The notes below the pieces were generated by a model that had not been told where the DNA came from, made no database searches, and saw only the letters and a program-made list of their open reading frames with translations. The position numbers and the translations under genes were made by a program. Of a stretch of 11,097 nt of DNA, positions 1 through 5,761 are shown piece by piece; the stretch's first letter is position 1, and every line of letters begins with the position of its first letter. Origin of the DNA: JBFHNV01 sp965365655 (GTDB lineage Bacteria; Pseudomonadota; Gammaproteobacteria; HK1); NCBI GenBank assembly GCA_965365655.1, contig CBDUCN010000162.1, positions 1 to 11,097 of the forward strand, written 5' to 3'.

Positions 1-5
1 GCGGC

Positions 6-779
6 ATGCTGGTGGTGCTCACCGGCGCGGGCGTCAGCCTCGCGAGCGGCATCCCGACGTTCCGCGGCAGCGACGAGGGCGCGATCTGGAAGACGGACGT
101 GCTCGAGCTCGGCACGCGCCGCTTCTACGAGCAGGACCCGGTGGGAAGCTGGTCGTGGTACACGAGCCGCTTCGACACGGTCCTGGACAAGCAGCCCAAC
201 GCCGCGCACCACGCGCTGGCGGCGCTCGAGCGCTGGCACGTCGCCCGCGGCGGGCGCTTCCTGCTGGTCACGCAGAACGTGGACCCGCTGCACGAGCGTG
301 CCGGCAGCGAGCGGCTGGTGAAGGTGCACGGCAGCGCGGACCGCGTGCGCTGCTCGCGCCACGGTTGCGAGCATGGCGCGCCGCGCGGCTCGCTGCCGCG
401 CGCGGACTTCGACCTCGCCGCATTCCGCGCCGATCCAGCGCTGGAGCGGCTGCCGCGCTGCCCGGCCTGCGGCGCGCTGATGCGCCAGCACGTGCTGTGG
501 TTCGACGAGTTCTACGACGAGCACCTGGACTACCAGTGGGAGCGCGTGCTGCGCGCGGCGCAGGCGCTCGACTGCCTGCTGTGCGTCGGCACGTCGTTCT
601 CGGTCGGGGTGACGGACCTGTTCCTGCGCGCCGCGCTCGCCGCCGGGCGCCCGGTGCTCGCGGTGGACCCGGGCGCCGCCGACGCGCCTCATCCGCGGGT
701 GGAGCTGCTGCGCGCGCCGTCGGAGGCGCTGCTGCCCGCGGTGTGCACGCGCCTGGCGATCGACGTCGCGCCGAGTTGA
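6..779 (+). CDS. Sir2-family NAD-dependent protein deacylase (5' end may extend beyond window)
   Basis: Sirtuins remove acyl groups from lysine using NAD+. Visible motifs are the NAD-binding GAGVSLASGIPTFRG at residues 7-21, TQNVDPLH in the ribose/nicotinamide pocket, the catalytic His108 in KVHGS, and four zinc-ligand cysteines C116, C121, C152 and C155. The late GTSFSVGVTDLF segment belongs to the Rossmann fold. Two details differ from the usual pattern: the first zinc pair is spaced CxxxxC rather than CxxC, and the motif usually written QNxDGLH has Pro in place of Gly. The ATG at base 6 sits only four residues before the GAG motif, whereas most family members have 10-20 residues ahead of it. 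The true start may therefore lie left of the window. The family call is strong; the substrate cannot be told. Confidence 0.9.
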   Translation: MLVVLTGAGVSLASGIPTFRGSDEGAIWKTDVLELGTRRFYEQDPVGSWSWYTSRFDTVLDKQPNAAHHALAALERWHVARGGRFLLVTQNVDPLHERAGSERLVKVHGSADRVRCSRHGCEHGAPRGSLPRADFDLAAFRADPALERLPRCPACGALMRQHVLWFDEFYDEHLDYQWERVLRAAQALDCLLCVGTSFSVGVTDLFLRAALAAGRPVLAVDPGAADAPHPRVELLRAPSEALLPAVCTRLAIDVAPS

Positions 780-832
780 CGGCGGCGCACGCGGGGCCAA
801 CGATCGCGGCACTCATTTCCGGGAGGACGCTG

Positions 833-1219
833 GTGAGCAAGGGATTCAAGGACTATCTGGCCGAGGCGAACGCGGCGATCGAGACGTGCTCGGTGCAGGA
901 CGCGCTGCGGCTGCACGGCAGGGACGACTGGGTGTTCGTGGACGTGCGCGACGGCGCCGAGCTCGCGAAGGAGGGACGCGTCGCCGGTGCGGTGCATGCG
1001 TCGCGCGGCCTCCTCGAGTTCCGCATCGACCCCGCGTCGCCGATGCACGATCCGGTGTTCGCGTCGGGCAGGAGCGTCGTCTTCTACTGCGGCACCGGCG
1101 GGCGCTCGGCGCTGGCCGCGCACCGCGCGATGGAGATGGGCCTCGGCAAGGTCGTGAGCATGGCCGGCGGCTTCGCCGCGTGGAAGGAGGCCGGGGGCCC
1201 GGTGGAGAACGGCGGTTAG
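833..1219 (+). CDS. single-domain rhodanese-like sulfurtransferase
   Basis: A 128-residue rhodanese-fold protein that would carry sulfur as a cysteine persulfide. It shows the VDVRD element at about residues 36-40, the GAVHASRG segment, and the active-site loop YCGTGGRSA with catalytic Cys86, followed by AGGFAAWKEAGG, the usual C-terminal rhodanese signature. I chose the GTG at 833 because GGGAGG lies 6 bases upstream (821-826) and the family normally starts shortly before the first helix. A longer in-frame extension to base 155 would run through the sirtuin gene and is rejected. It follows the sirtuin after 53 bases. There is no signal peptide, so it is cytoplasmic. The sulfur acceptor is unknown; the nearby thiD is a pathway neighbour only in the loose sense that thiamin synthesis needs sulfur. 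Confidence 0.9.
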   Translation: MSKGFKDYLAEANAAIETCSVQDALRLHGRDDWVFVDVRDGAELAKEGRVAGAVHASRGLLEFRIDPASPMHDPVFASGRSVVFYCGTGGRSALAAHRAMEMGLGKVVSMAGGFAAWKEAGGPVENGG

Positions 1220-1244
1220 CGCGCTGGTGAGGAACTCCGTGTTT

Positions 1245-1263
1245 CGCCGGCCTGCGTCCGGCG
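1245..1263 (+). other. small hairpin after the rhodanese gene
   Basis: CGCCGG (1245-1250) pairs with CCGGCG (1258-1263) around a 7-base loop, 25 bases after the rhodanese stop. No T-tract follows, so it does not qualify as a standard intrinsic terminator. It lies in the 180-base gap before thiD, which shows no CTGAGA element of a TPP riboswitch. In DNA this rich in GC a 6-bp stem can arise by chance. Confidence 0.25.
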
Positions 1264-1348
1264 CGGGGACTTGTCGGCAACGTCGTGGCCCGCGAGCGTG
1301 TGGACGATCCGCCATGCGCGAGCGCGCGGCTTCGGTCCGCGGCGCCCG

Positions 1349-1366
1349 GGGCGCGTCTACGCGCCC
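1349..1366 (+). other. 7-bp perfect hairpin upstream of thiD
   Basis: GGGCGCG (1349-1355) and CGCGCCC (1360-1366) form a perfect stem with a TCTA loop, 33 bases before the chosen thiD start. It may shape the thiD leader, or may be chance in GC-rich DNA. If thiD really began at the upstream TTG (1271) this would be coding, but that extension looks like no ThiD sequence. Confidence 0.25.
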
Positions 1367-1399
1367 GCGCGTGGGCGGTCCGGCCGCGGCGCCGCTGAC

Positions 1400-2197
1400 G
1401 TGACCGGAGGCTTGCGGACGCGGCCGGTGGCGCTCACCGTCGCCGGCTCGGATTCCGGCGGCGGCGCGGGCATCCAGGCCGATCTGCGCACCTTCGCGCG
1501 GCTCGGGAGCTTCGGCACCTGCGCGATCACCGCGATCACCGCGCAGAATCTCTCCGGCGTGCGCGACGTCTCGGGCGTTGCGCCGTCCACCGTGCGCGCG
1601 CAGATCGAGGCGGTCGCGCAAGGCTTCCCGGTGCGCGGCGTGAAGACCGGAATGCTGTGGTCGGCGGCGATCGTCGAGGAGGTCGCGGCGCTGGTCGCGG
1701 CCGGCACCGTGCCGGCGCCGGTGGTGGACCCGGTCATGGTGGCGACCTCCGGCGCGCGCCTGCTCGAGCCCGACGCGGTGGCCGCGTACGAGGCGTCGCT
1801 GTTCCCGCGCGCGCGGCTGATCACGCCGAACCTCGACGAGGCCGCGCTGCTGCTCGGCGCCGCGATAGGCGCGGGCGAGCTGGAGGAGGCCGCGCGCGCG
1901 CTCGGTGCCCGCTACGGCCGCCCGGTGCTGCTCAAGGGGGGGCACGCCGACGGCGACCCGGTCGATGTGCTGTACGCCGGCGACCGGGTGATCGTTCACC
2001 GCAACGCGCGGATCGCGGAAGTGAACACTCACGGCAGCGGCTGCACGCTGTCCGCCGCGATCGCCGCCGGCCTCGCCCACGGGCGTGAGCTGGAGGACGC
2101 GTGCGCGGCCGCGATCGCGTTCCTGCAGCGCGCGCTCCGCACCCCGGCCGCGCTGGAGCACGGCGAGCGCGTGATCGGTATCGAGCACGAGGACTGA
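1400..2197 (+). CDS. thiD: hydroxymethylpyrimidine / phosphomethylpyrimidine kinase
   Basis: ThiD phosphorylates HMP and then HMP-phosphate to make HMP-PP for thiamin synthesis in the cytoplasm. The ribokinase-type fold is clear: AGSDSGGGAGIQADL at residues 15-29, GVKTGMLWS in the substrate pocket, MVATSGARLL, TPNLDEA, VLLKGGH, and the anion-hole motif HGSGCTLS with Cys215. With the GTG at 1400 the protein is 265 residues, matching the usual length of about 266. An upstream TTG (1271) would add 43 Arg/Gly/Pro-rich residues with no family counterpart. A GTG at 1427 is another possibility, with GGAGG at 1406-1410 rather far upstream. The glutaredoxin/CcdA gene follows after 19 bases, suggesting co-transcription. 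No TPP riboswitch signature is visible upstream. Confidence 0.93.
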   Translation: MTGGLRTRPVALTVAGSDSGGGAGIQADLRTFARLGSFGTCAITAITAQNLSGVRDVSGVAPSTVRAQIEAVAQGFPVRGVKTGMLWSAAIVEEVAALVAAGTVPAPVVDPVMVATSGARLLEPDAVAAYEASLFPRARLITPNLDEAALLLGAAIGAGELEEAARALGARYGRPVLLKGGHADGDPVDVLYAGDRVIVHRNARIAEVNTHGSGCTLSAAIAAGLAHGRELEDACAAAIAFLQRALRTPAALEHGERVIGIEHED

Positions 2198-2216
2198 TCC
2201 GATCCCCGCCGCCCGC

Positions 2217-3341
2217 GTGCTGCGCCACCTGCTCGCCGCGCTGGCCCTGCTCGCGGCCGCGCCGGCCGGCGCGGCGCCCGGTGCGGGCGGCTGCGGCCTG
2301 ATCGAGGTCTACCACCGCGAAGGCTGTCCGTACTGCGCACGGGCGCTCGCGTTCCTGGAAGAGCTGCGCCGCGAGGAGCCGCGCCTCGCGATCCGCGACT
2401 ACGAGATCACGCGCGACCGGTCCGCCCGCGAGCGCTTCTTCGCGCTCAACGAGGCTTACGGCGTGACCCGTCCCGGCGTGCCCTCGCTGCTCGTGTGCGG
2501 CGAGTTCATGGTCGGCTTCGACCCGAAGGCCAGCCCCGAGCGGATCCGCGCGCTGCTGCGCGGTGCGCAGGCGCCGACGGCGCGCGCGACGCAGACCGAC
2601 GCGCAGGTGGAGCTCCCGCTCATCGGAACGGTCGCGCTCGCGGACGTGGGCCTGCCGCTGTTCACGCTCGCCATCGGCCTGCTCGACGGCTTCAACCCGT
2701 GCGCGATGTGGGTGCTGCTGTTCCTGCTGTCGTTGCTGGTGCACCTGCGCAGCCGCCGCAGGATGCTGCTGGTCGCGGGCACCTTCGTCGTCGCGAGCGG
2801 CGCGGTCTACTACGCGTTCATGGCCGCGTGGCTGAACCTGTTCCTGCTGGTGGGCATGTCGCACGCGCTGCAGGTCGTGCTCGGGCTGCTCGCGATCGGC
2901 ATCGGCGCGGTGCACGTGAAGGACTTCGCCGCCGCGGGCCGCGGGGTGTCGCTGAGCATCCCGGATTCGGCGAAGCCCGGCCTGTACGCGCGCGTGCGCC
3001 GCGTCGTGCAGGCCGAGCACGTCGCGGGGTCGATGGCGCTGGTGGCCGTGCTCGCAGTGCTGGTGAACTTCGTCGAGCTGCTGTGCACGGCGGGCCTGCC
3101 GGCGCTCTACACCCGCATCCTCACGCTGCAGGACCTGCCCGCCGCCGCGTACTACGCGTACCTCGTGCTGTACGACCTCGCGTACGTGCTGGACGACGCG
3201 CTGGTGGTCGCCATCGCGGTGTGGACGCTGGGCGGCGCGAAGCTGCGCCCGCAGCAGGGCCGGTGGCTGAAGCTCGTCAGCGGGCTCACGGTGCTGGCGC
3301 TCGGGGTGCTGCTGCTCGTGGCGCCGGAGTGGCTGTTCTGA
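2217..3341 (+). CDS. exported glutaredoxin-like domain fused to a CcdA/DsbD-type membrane electron carrier
   Basis: A 374-residue fusion. Residues 1-20 are a hydrophobic signal (MLRHLLAALALLAAA). A thioredoxin/glutaredoxin fold follows at about 25-115, with active site CPYC at 37-40 and the cis-Pro loop GVPSLLV. After a short linker come about six membrane segments (from residue 147 to the C-terminus). The first has the NPCA motif with Cys162 and the fourth holds Cys290 in ELLCTAG, the cysteine pair expected of CcdA/DsbD carriers that move reductant across the inner membrane. By family knowledge such proteins reduce periplasmic dithiols, for example apocytochrome c CxxCH motifs; the substrate here is inferred. 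The start is GTG with no clear ribosome site. The gene follows thiD by 19 bases and precedes the large non-coding region. Confidence 0.85.
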   Translation: MLRHLLAALALLAAAPAGAAPGAGGCGLIEVYHREGCPYCARALAFLEELRREEPRLAIRDYEITRDRSARERFFALNEAYGVTRPGVPSLLVCGEFMVGFDPKASPERIRALLRGAQAPTARATQTDAQVELPLIGTVALADVGLPLFTLAIGLLDGFNPCAMWVLLFLLSLLVHLRSRRRMLLVAGTFVVASGAVYYAFMAAWLNLFLLVGMSHALQVVLGLLAIGIGAVHVKDFAAAGRGVSLSIPDSAKPGLYARVRRVVQAEHVAGSMALVAVLAVLVNFVELLCTAGLPALYTRILTLQDLPAAAYYAYLVLYDLAYVLDDALVVAIAVWTLGGAKLRPQQGRWLKLVSGLTVLALGVLLLVAPEWLF

Positions 3342-3347
3342 GCCGCG

Positions 3348-3364
3348 GCGGGGTCCGGCTCCGC
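3348..3364 (+). terminator. weak terminator-like hairpin after the glutaredoxin/CcdA gene
   Basis: GCGGGG (3348-3353) pairs with CTCCGC (3359-3364), including one G-U pair, around a 5-base loop, 6 bases after the stop codon. There is no T-run behind it, so any termination would be factor-dependent. Low confidence. Confidence 0.2.
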
Positions 3365-3603
3365 AGCCTCGCGCCGGCATGACCGTCGTCGCCGCGGCGT
3401 CGGCAGGTTGTTGAAACCCGTCGTCGTGTCGAAGCTCGGATCGCTTCGCGGGAGACGCGCGCCCATCCCGTCGCGGGCGCAGGCTGGCGAGAATCGACAG
3501 CCCGATGACGTGCCCGGAGACGCGGCAGTGCCGTGCGACCCGGGCGCCGCGGCGTTCCCGGTCGGCGGCTCGACTCCGCGATCCTGACGACGCGGCCGCA
3601 CCT

Positions 3604-3627
3604 GCATGGTGCGTACCCGCTCCATGC
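3604..3627. repeat. inverted repeat GCATGG-N12-CCATGC
   Basis: Six-base arms at 3604-3609 and 3622-3627 with a 12-base spacer. It has the same spacer length as the stronger dyad at 3857-3886 but a different arm sequence, so a shared binding protein is not implied. Confidence 0.3.
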
Positions 3628-3775
3628 GTGCGACGCGAACGAAAAGGCATGTCGAACGCTCGGCGATCGGTTCCTTGATCCAGGCCCGTGTCGCGACGTT
3701 GCGTTCCCGCGACCGAAGACGTGCCGCTCGAGTGCCCGATACGGATAACGGGTCGGCCGCGCGTCGACGGTCCCG

Positions 3776-3842
3776 CCGGCATGCGCGTGCACGACGGCCG
3801 ATTGCACGGGCCTCCTGCGGGCGGCGTGCATGCGCGGGCCGG
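3776..3842. repeat. 18-nt imperfect inverted repeat in the hydrogenase leader
   Basis: The arm 3776-3793 (CCGGCATGCGCGTGCACG) is the reverse complement of 3825-3842 at 15 of 18 positions. Two of the three mismatches would be G-U pairs in RNA, giving 17 of 18 paired, around a 31-base loop. It lies about 290 bases before the first operon gene and directly before another dyad. It could be a regulator site or a structured leader if transcription starts further upstream. Confidence 0.45.
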
Positions 3843-3856
3843 GCGTCCGCGCGCAA

Positions 3857-3886
3857 GCGTGCCGTTCGAAGACATGTACGGCACGC
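3857..3886. promoter_or_regulatory. perfect 9-bp dyad, candidate operator or activator site
   Basis: GCGTGCCGT (3857-3865) and its exact reverse complement ACGGCACGC (3878-3886) are separated by 12 bases. The arm centres are 21 bp apart, about two helical turns, so both arms would face the same side of the DNA, as a dimeric regulator needs. The dyad ends about 55 bases before the AT-rich promoter-like patch and about 245 bases before hupH. I do not recognise the half-site as that of a named regulator. Confidence 0.45.
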
Positions 3887-3940
3887 GCATCGTTCCCGCG
3901 TGCGCGCGACCGAAGCCGCGTCTCGACGTGACTGCAAAGG

Positions 3941-3969
3941 TTTAGTGCTAACGACGCTTTCCGTTTAAA
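3941..3969 (+). promoter_or_regulatory. possible promoter in the AT-rich patch before the hydrogenase operon
   Basis: TTTAGT (3941-3946) and TTTAAA (3964-3969) are 17 bases apart and match sigma-70 -35/-10 boxes only partly (3/6 and 4/6). The argument rests mostly on position: this is the one clearly AT-rich spot in the region, and a run of eight A starts inside it. If used, the transcript would carry a leader of roughly 150 bases. Confidence 0.2.
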
Positions 3970-4130
3970 AAAAACAGCCTTTCCCTTGTCGAAAGCCATT
4001 CCCGTGAACTTCAATCTCGCCACGCCGAACGCACGACGTCGCGGACATCGACGGATGCAACGGCATCGCGCACGACCCGTACCGAGTCGACGCAGTGGGC
4101 CACGGACGCACGCACGGAGATGGACGACCG

Positions 4131-4694
4131 ATGACATCGACCCCTTCGCACGCGGCGCTGCGGCGCATCCCGGTGGAGATCGCGACGGCCGGCCCGCATG
4201 GCTCGCGAATCGACGCGACGGCCGCCGCGGTGCTGCACGAGATCGGCGAACGACTGAAGGCGCTGCGTGATGCAGCCGCAGGCGGCTGCATCGACCTTCG
4301 CCGCACGCCGCTCTCGCCGCGCGCCCGCGACGACCTCGCGACGGTTCTCGGCGCCGGCGAGGTCACCGCGACCGTGCAGGCGCTCGGCCCCTCGCACCTG
4401 CGGGAGACTGCGATCCCGGGCGTGTGGTGGGTCACGCACCATGACGCGCACGGCAACGTCGCCGGCGAGCTGATCGAGATCGCCGTCTGCCCCGAGCTGC
4501 TCGCGACCCCGCCCGAGGAGCTTCACGTCGCGCAGGAACGTCTGCGTGTCCGTCTCGACGAGCATCTGCACGCGCGGCAGCCGGCGCCCGGCGTCGCCGA
4601 GCGGGTGGCGCGGCTCGGCCTCGTCGGCACGGCGCCGAGCAGGGACGGGAGTTCCCCGCACGCCCAGCACACAGGAGTCAATCGCAATGGCTGA
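4131..4694 (+). CDS. hupH: HupH/HyaF-like hydrogenase expression protein, short form
   Basis: A 187-residue protein resembling the C-terminal domain of HupH/HyaF, which assists maturation of the hydrogenase small subunit in the cytoplasm. The telling segment is LGAGEVTATV followed by a GVWWVTHHDAHG strand and LIEIAVCPELL, a pattern repeated across this family. HyaF and HupH are usually about 280 residues; this one is roughly 100 shorter, so it appears to keep a single domain copy. The start is the ATG at 4131 with GGAG at 4116-4119. A start at 4095 would add 12 residues without a better ribosome site. Its last 8 bases overlap the start of hupS, implying translational coupling. The family assignment is by motif memory and is moderately secure. 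Confidence 0.72.
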   Translation: MTSTPSHAALRRIPVEIATAGPHGSRIDATAAAVLHEIGERLKALRDAAAGGCIDLRRTPLSPRARDDLATVLGAGEVTATVQALGPSHLRETAIPGVWWVTHHDAHGNVAGELIEIAVCPELLATPPEELHVAQERLRVRLDEHLHARQPAPGVAERVARLGLVGTAPSRDGSSPHAQHTGVNRNG

Positions 4695-5673
4695 TGAGAA
4701 GGACACTTTCTCGCGACATCTCGCGAGGCAGGGCGTCTCGCGGCGCTCGTTCCTGAAGTTCTGCTCCCTCACCGCATCGACGCTCGCTTTGCCGGCAGGC
4801 TCGGCGAAGGTGATCGCGCAGGCGCTCGACACGACCCCGCGCCCGAGCGTGGTGTGGGTGTCAGCACAGGAATGCACGGGCTGCACCGAGTCGACGTTGC
4901 GCTCGTTCGACCCGACCCTGGAGAGCCTGATCCTCAACGAGATCTCGCTCGACTACACGAACACCCTGATGGTGCCGTCCGGCGCCGCGGCGGAGGCCGC
5001 GCGCGAGCAGGCCATCGCACGAGGTGGCCACGTCCTGATCGTCGACGGCTCGATTCCGTCGCGTGACGGCGGCGCGTTCTCGATCATCGGCGGGCGCTCC
5101 GCGCTGGACGTGATCCAGGAGTCGGCCCGCGACGCGGCGCTGGTGATCGCGATCGGCAACTGCGCTTCCTTCGGCGGCATTCCGAAGGCCGACCCGAACC
5201 CGACCGGTGCGGCCGGCGTGGACGACCTGATCCGATCGGGCGACCTGCTGTATTCGGGCGATCTCGTGAACCTGCCGGGCTGCCCGCCGGTGCCGGAGGT
5301 GATCACCGCGGTGATCGTGCACTACCTCGCGTTCGGCGTCCCGCCGCTGGATCCGCTGAAGCGCCCGCTCGTCTTCTTCGGCCAGACGGTGCACGACACC
5401 TGCGACCGTCTGCCGGCTTTCGACGCCGGCATCTTCGCCGAGCGCTTCGACGACCCGGTCGCGCTCGAGCGCGCGTTCCGCACGGTGGGCACGGGGCCGT
5501 GCCTGCTGAACCTCGGCTGCAAGGGGCCCGTGACCTTCAACGCGTGCTCGAGCCTGAAGTGGAACGGCGCCACGAGCTACCCGATGCTGTCGGGCCACGG
5601 CTGCCTCGGCTGCTCGGAGCCGAACTTCTGGGACCGTCCCGGCGGCTTCTACGAGCCCCTGTTCCGCGCCTGA
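4687..5673 (+). CDS. hupS: [NiFe]-hydrogenase small subunit, Tat-exported, no C-terminal anchor
   Basis: A 328-residue electron-relay subunit. The Tat signal SRRSFLKFCSLTAS starts at residue 18. Proximal cluster ligands are C63 and C66 (ECTGCTES), C159 (GNCASFGG) and C199 (GCPP). Distal cluster ligands are H236, C239 (HDTC), C272 and C278. Medial [3Fe-4S] ligands are C287, C306 and C309. The two extra cysteines that mark oxygen-tolerant group 1d enzymes are glycines here (CTGC, not CTCC; FGG, not WGC). The chain ends 19 residues after C309, with no hydrophobic helix of the kind that anchors HupS/HyaA to a cytochrome b. The start is the ATG at 4687 with AGGAG at 4673-4677. It is a periplasmic group 1 uptake enzyme; the subgroup is not assignable by eye. 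Confidence 0.96.
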   Translation: MADEKDTFSRHLARQGVSRRSFLKFCSLTASTLALPAGSAKVIAQALDTTPRPSVVWVSAQECTGCTESTLRSFDPTLESLILNEISLDYTNTLMVPSGAAAEAAREQAIARGGHVLIVDGSIPSRDGGAFSIIGGRSALDVIQESARDAALVIAIGNCASFGGIPKADPNPTGAAGVDDLIRSGDLLYSGDLVNLPGCPPVPEVITAVIVHYLAFGVPPLDPLKRPLVFFGQTVHDTCDRLPAFDAGIFAERFDDPVALERAFRTVGTGPCLLNLGCKGPVTFNACSSLKWNGATSYPMLSGHGCLGCSEPNFWDRPGGFYEPLFRA

Positions 5674-5722
5674 TCCTGCGCCGGCCGCGCGACGTCTCAT
5701 CGCACATCGCAAGCATTGACTA

Positions 5723-5742
5723 CGGCGTTCCGAGGAGCGCCG
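5723..5742 (+). other. intercistronic hairpin between hupS and hupL
   Basis: An 8-bp stem (5723-5730 with 5735-5742, one G-U pair) with a CGAG loop sits in the 88-base gap between the two structural genes, just upstream of the GGGAGAGGA ribosome site of hupL (5747-5755). It may stabilise or process the message, or tune subunit ratio. There is no T-run, so it is not an intrinsic terminator. Confidence 0.4.
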
Positions 5743-5761
5743 ACACGGGAGAGGAACGCAC

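Larger units (their letters stand above)
3342..4130. other. 789-base gene-free region upstream of the hydrogenase operon
   Basis: No frame on either strand gives a recognisable protein. The open frames present are Arg/Ala-rich, lack domain motifs and have weaker GC bias at the third position than the flanking genes. What it holds: a weak hairpin at 3348-3364, a dyad at 3604-3627, a large imperfect dyad at 3776-3842, a perfect 9-bp dyad at 3857-3886, and an AT-rich patch at about 3936-3985 with eight A in a row (3967-3974). GCTTTC (3956-3961) and GAAAGC (3991-3996) also mirror each other. No tRNA, rRNA or insertion-sequence remains were seen. The likely role is transcription control of hupH-hupS-hupL. 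Confidence 0.6.

Noticed and set aside
155..832. In-frame upstream extension of the rhodanese gene
   Set aside because: It overlaps the sirtuin in another frame and encodes Arg/Ala-rich sequence; the GTG at 833 has a good ribosome site.
1220..1399. TPP riboswitch before thiD
   Set aside because: No CTGAGA core or other THI-box element found in the 180 bases.
1932..3890. 652-residue open frame on the minus strand
   Set aside because: It runs antisense through thiD and the glutaredoxin/CcdA gene, is full of Arg/His/Gln with no motif, and is the expected by-product of GC-rich codons.
3880..3895. Sigma-54-like GGCAC...GT spacing
   Set aside because: The -24 part fits loosely, but the -12 GC is replaced by GT, and the GGCAC is explained as an arm of the 9-bp dyad.
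3688..3945. 85-residue + strand frame in the control region
   Set aside because: No recognised domain, about a quarter of third positions are A or T (more than in the flanking genes), no clear ribosome site, and it is crossed by both dyads.
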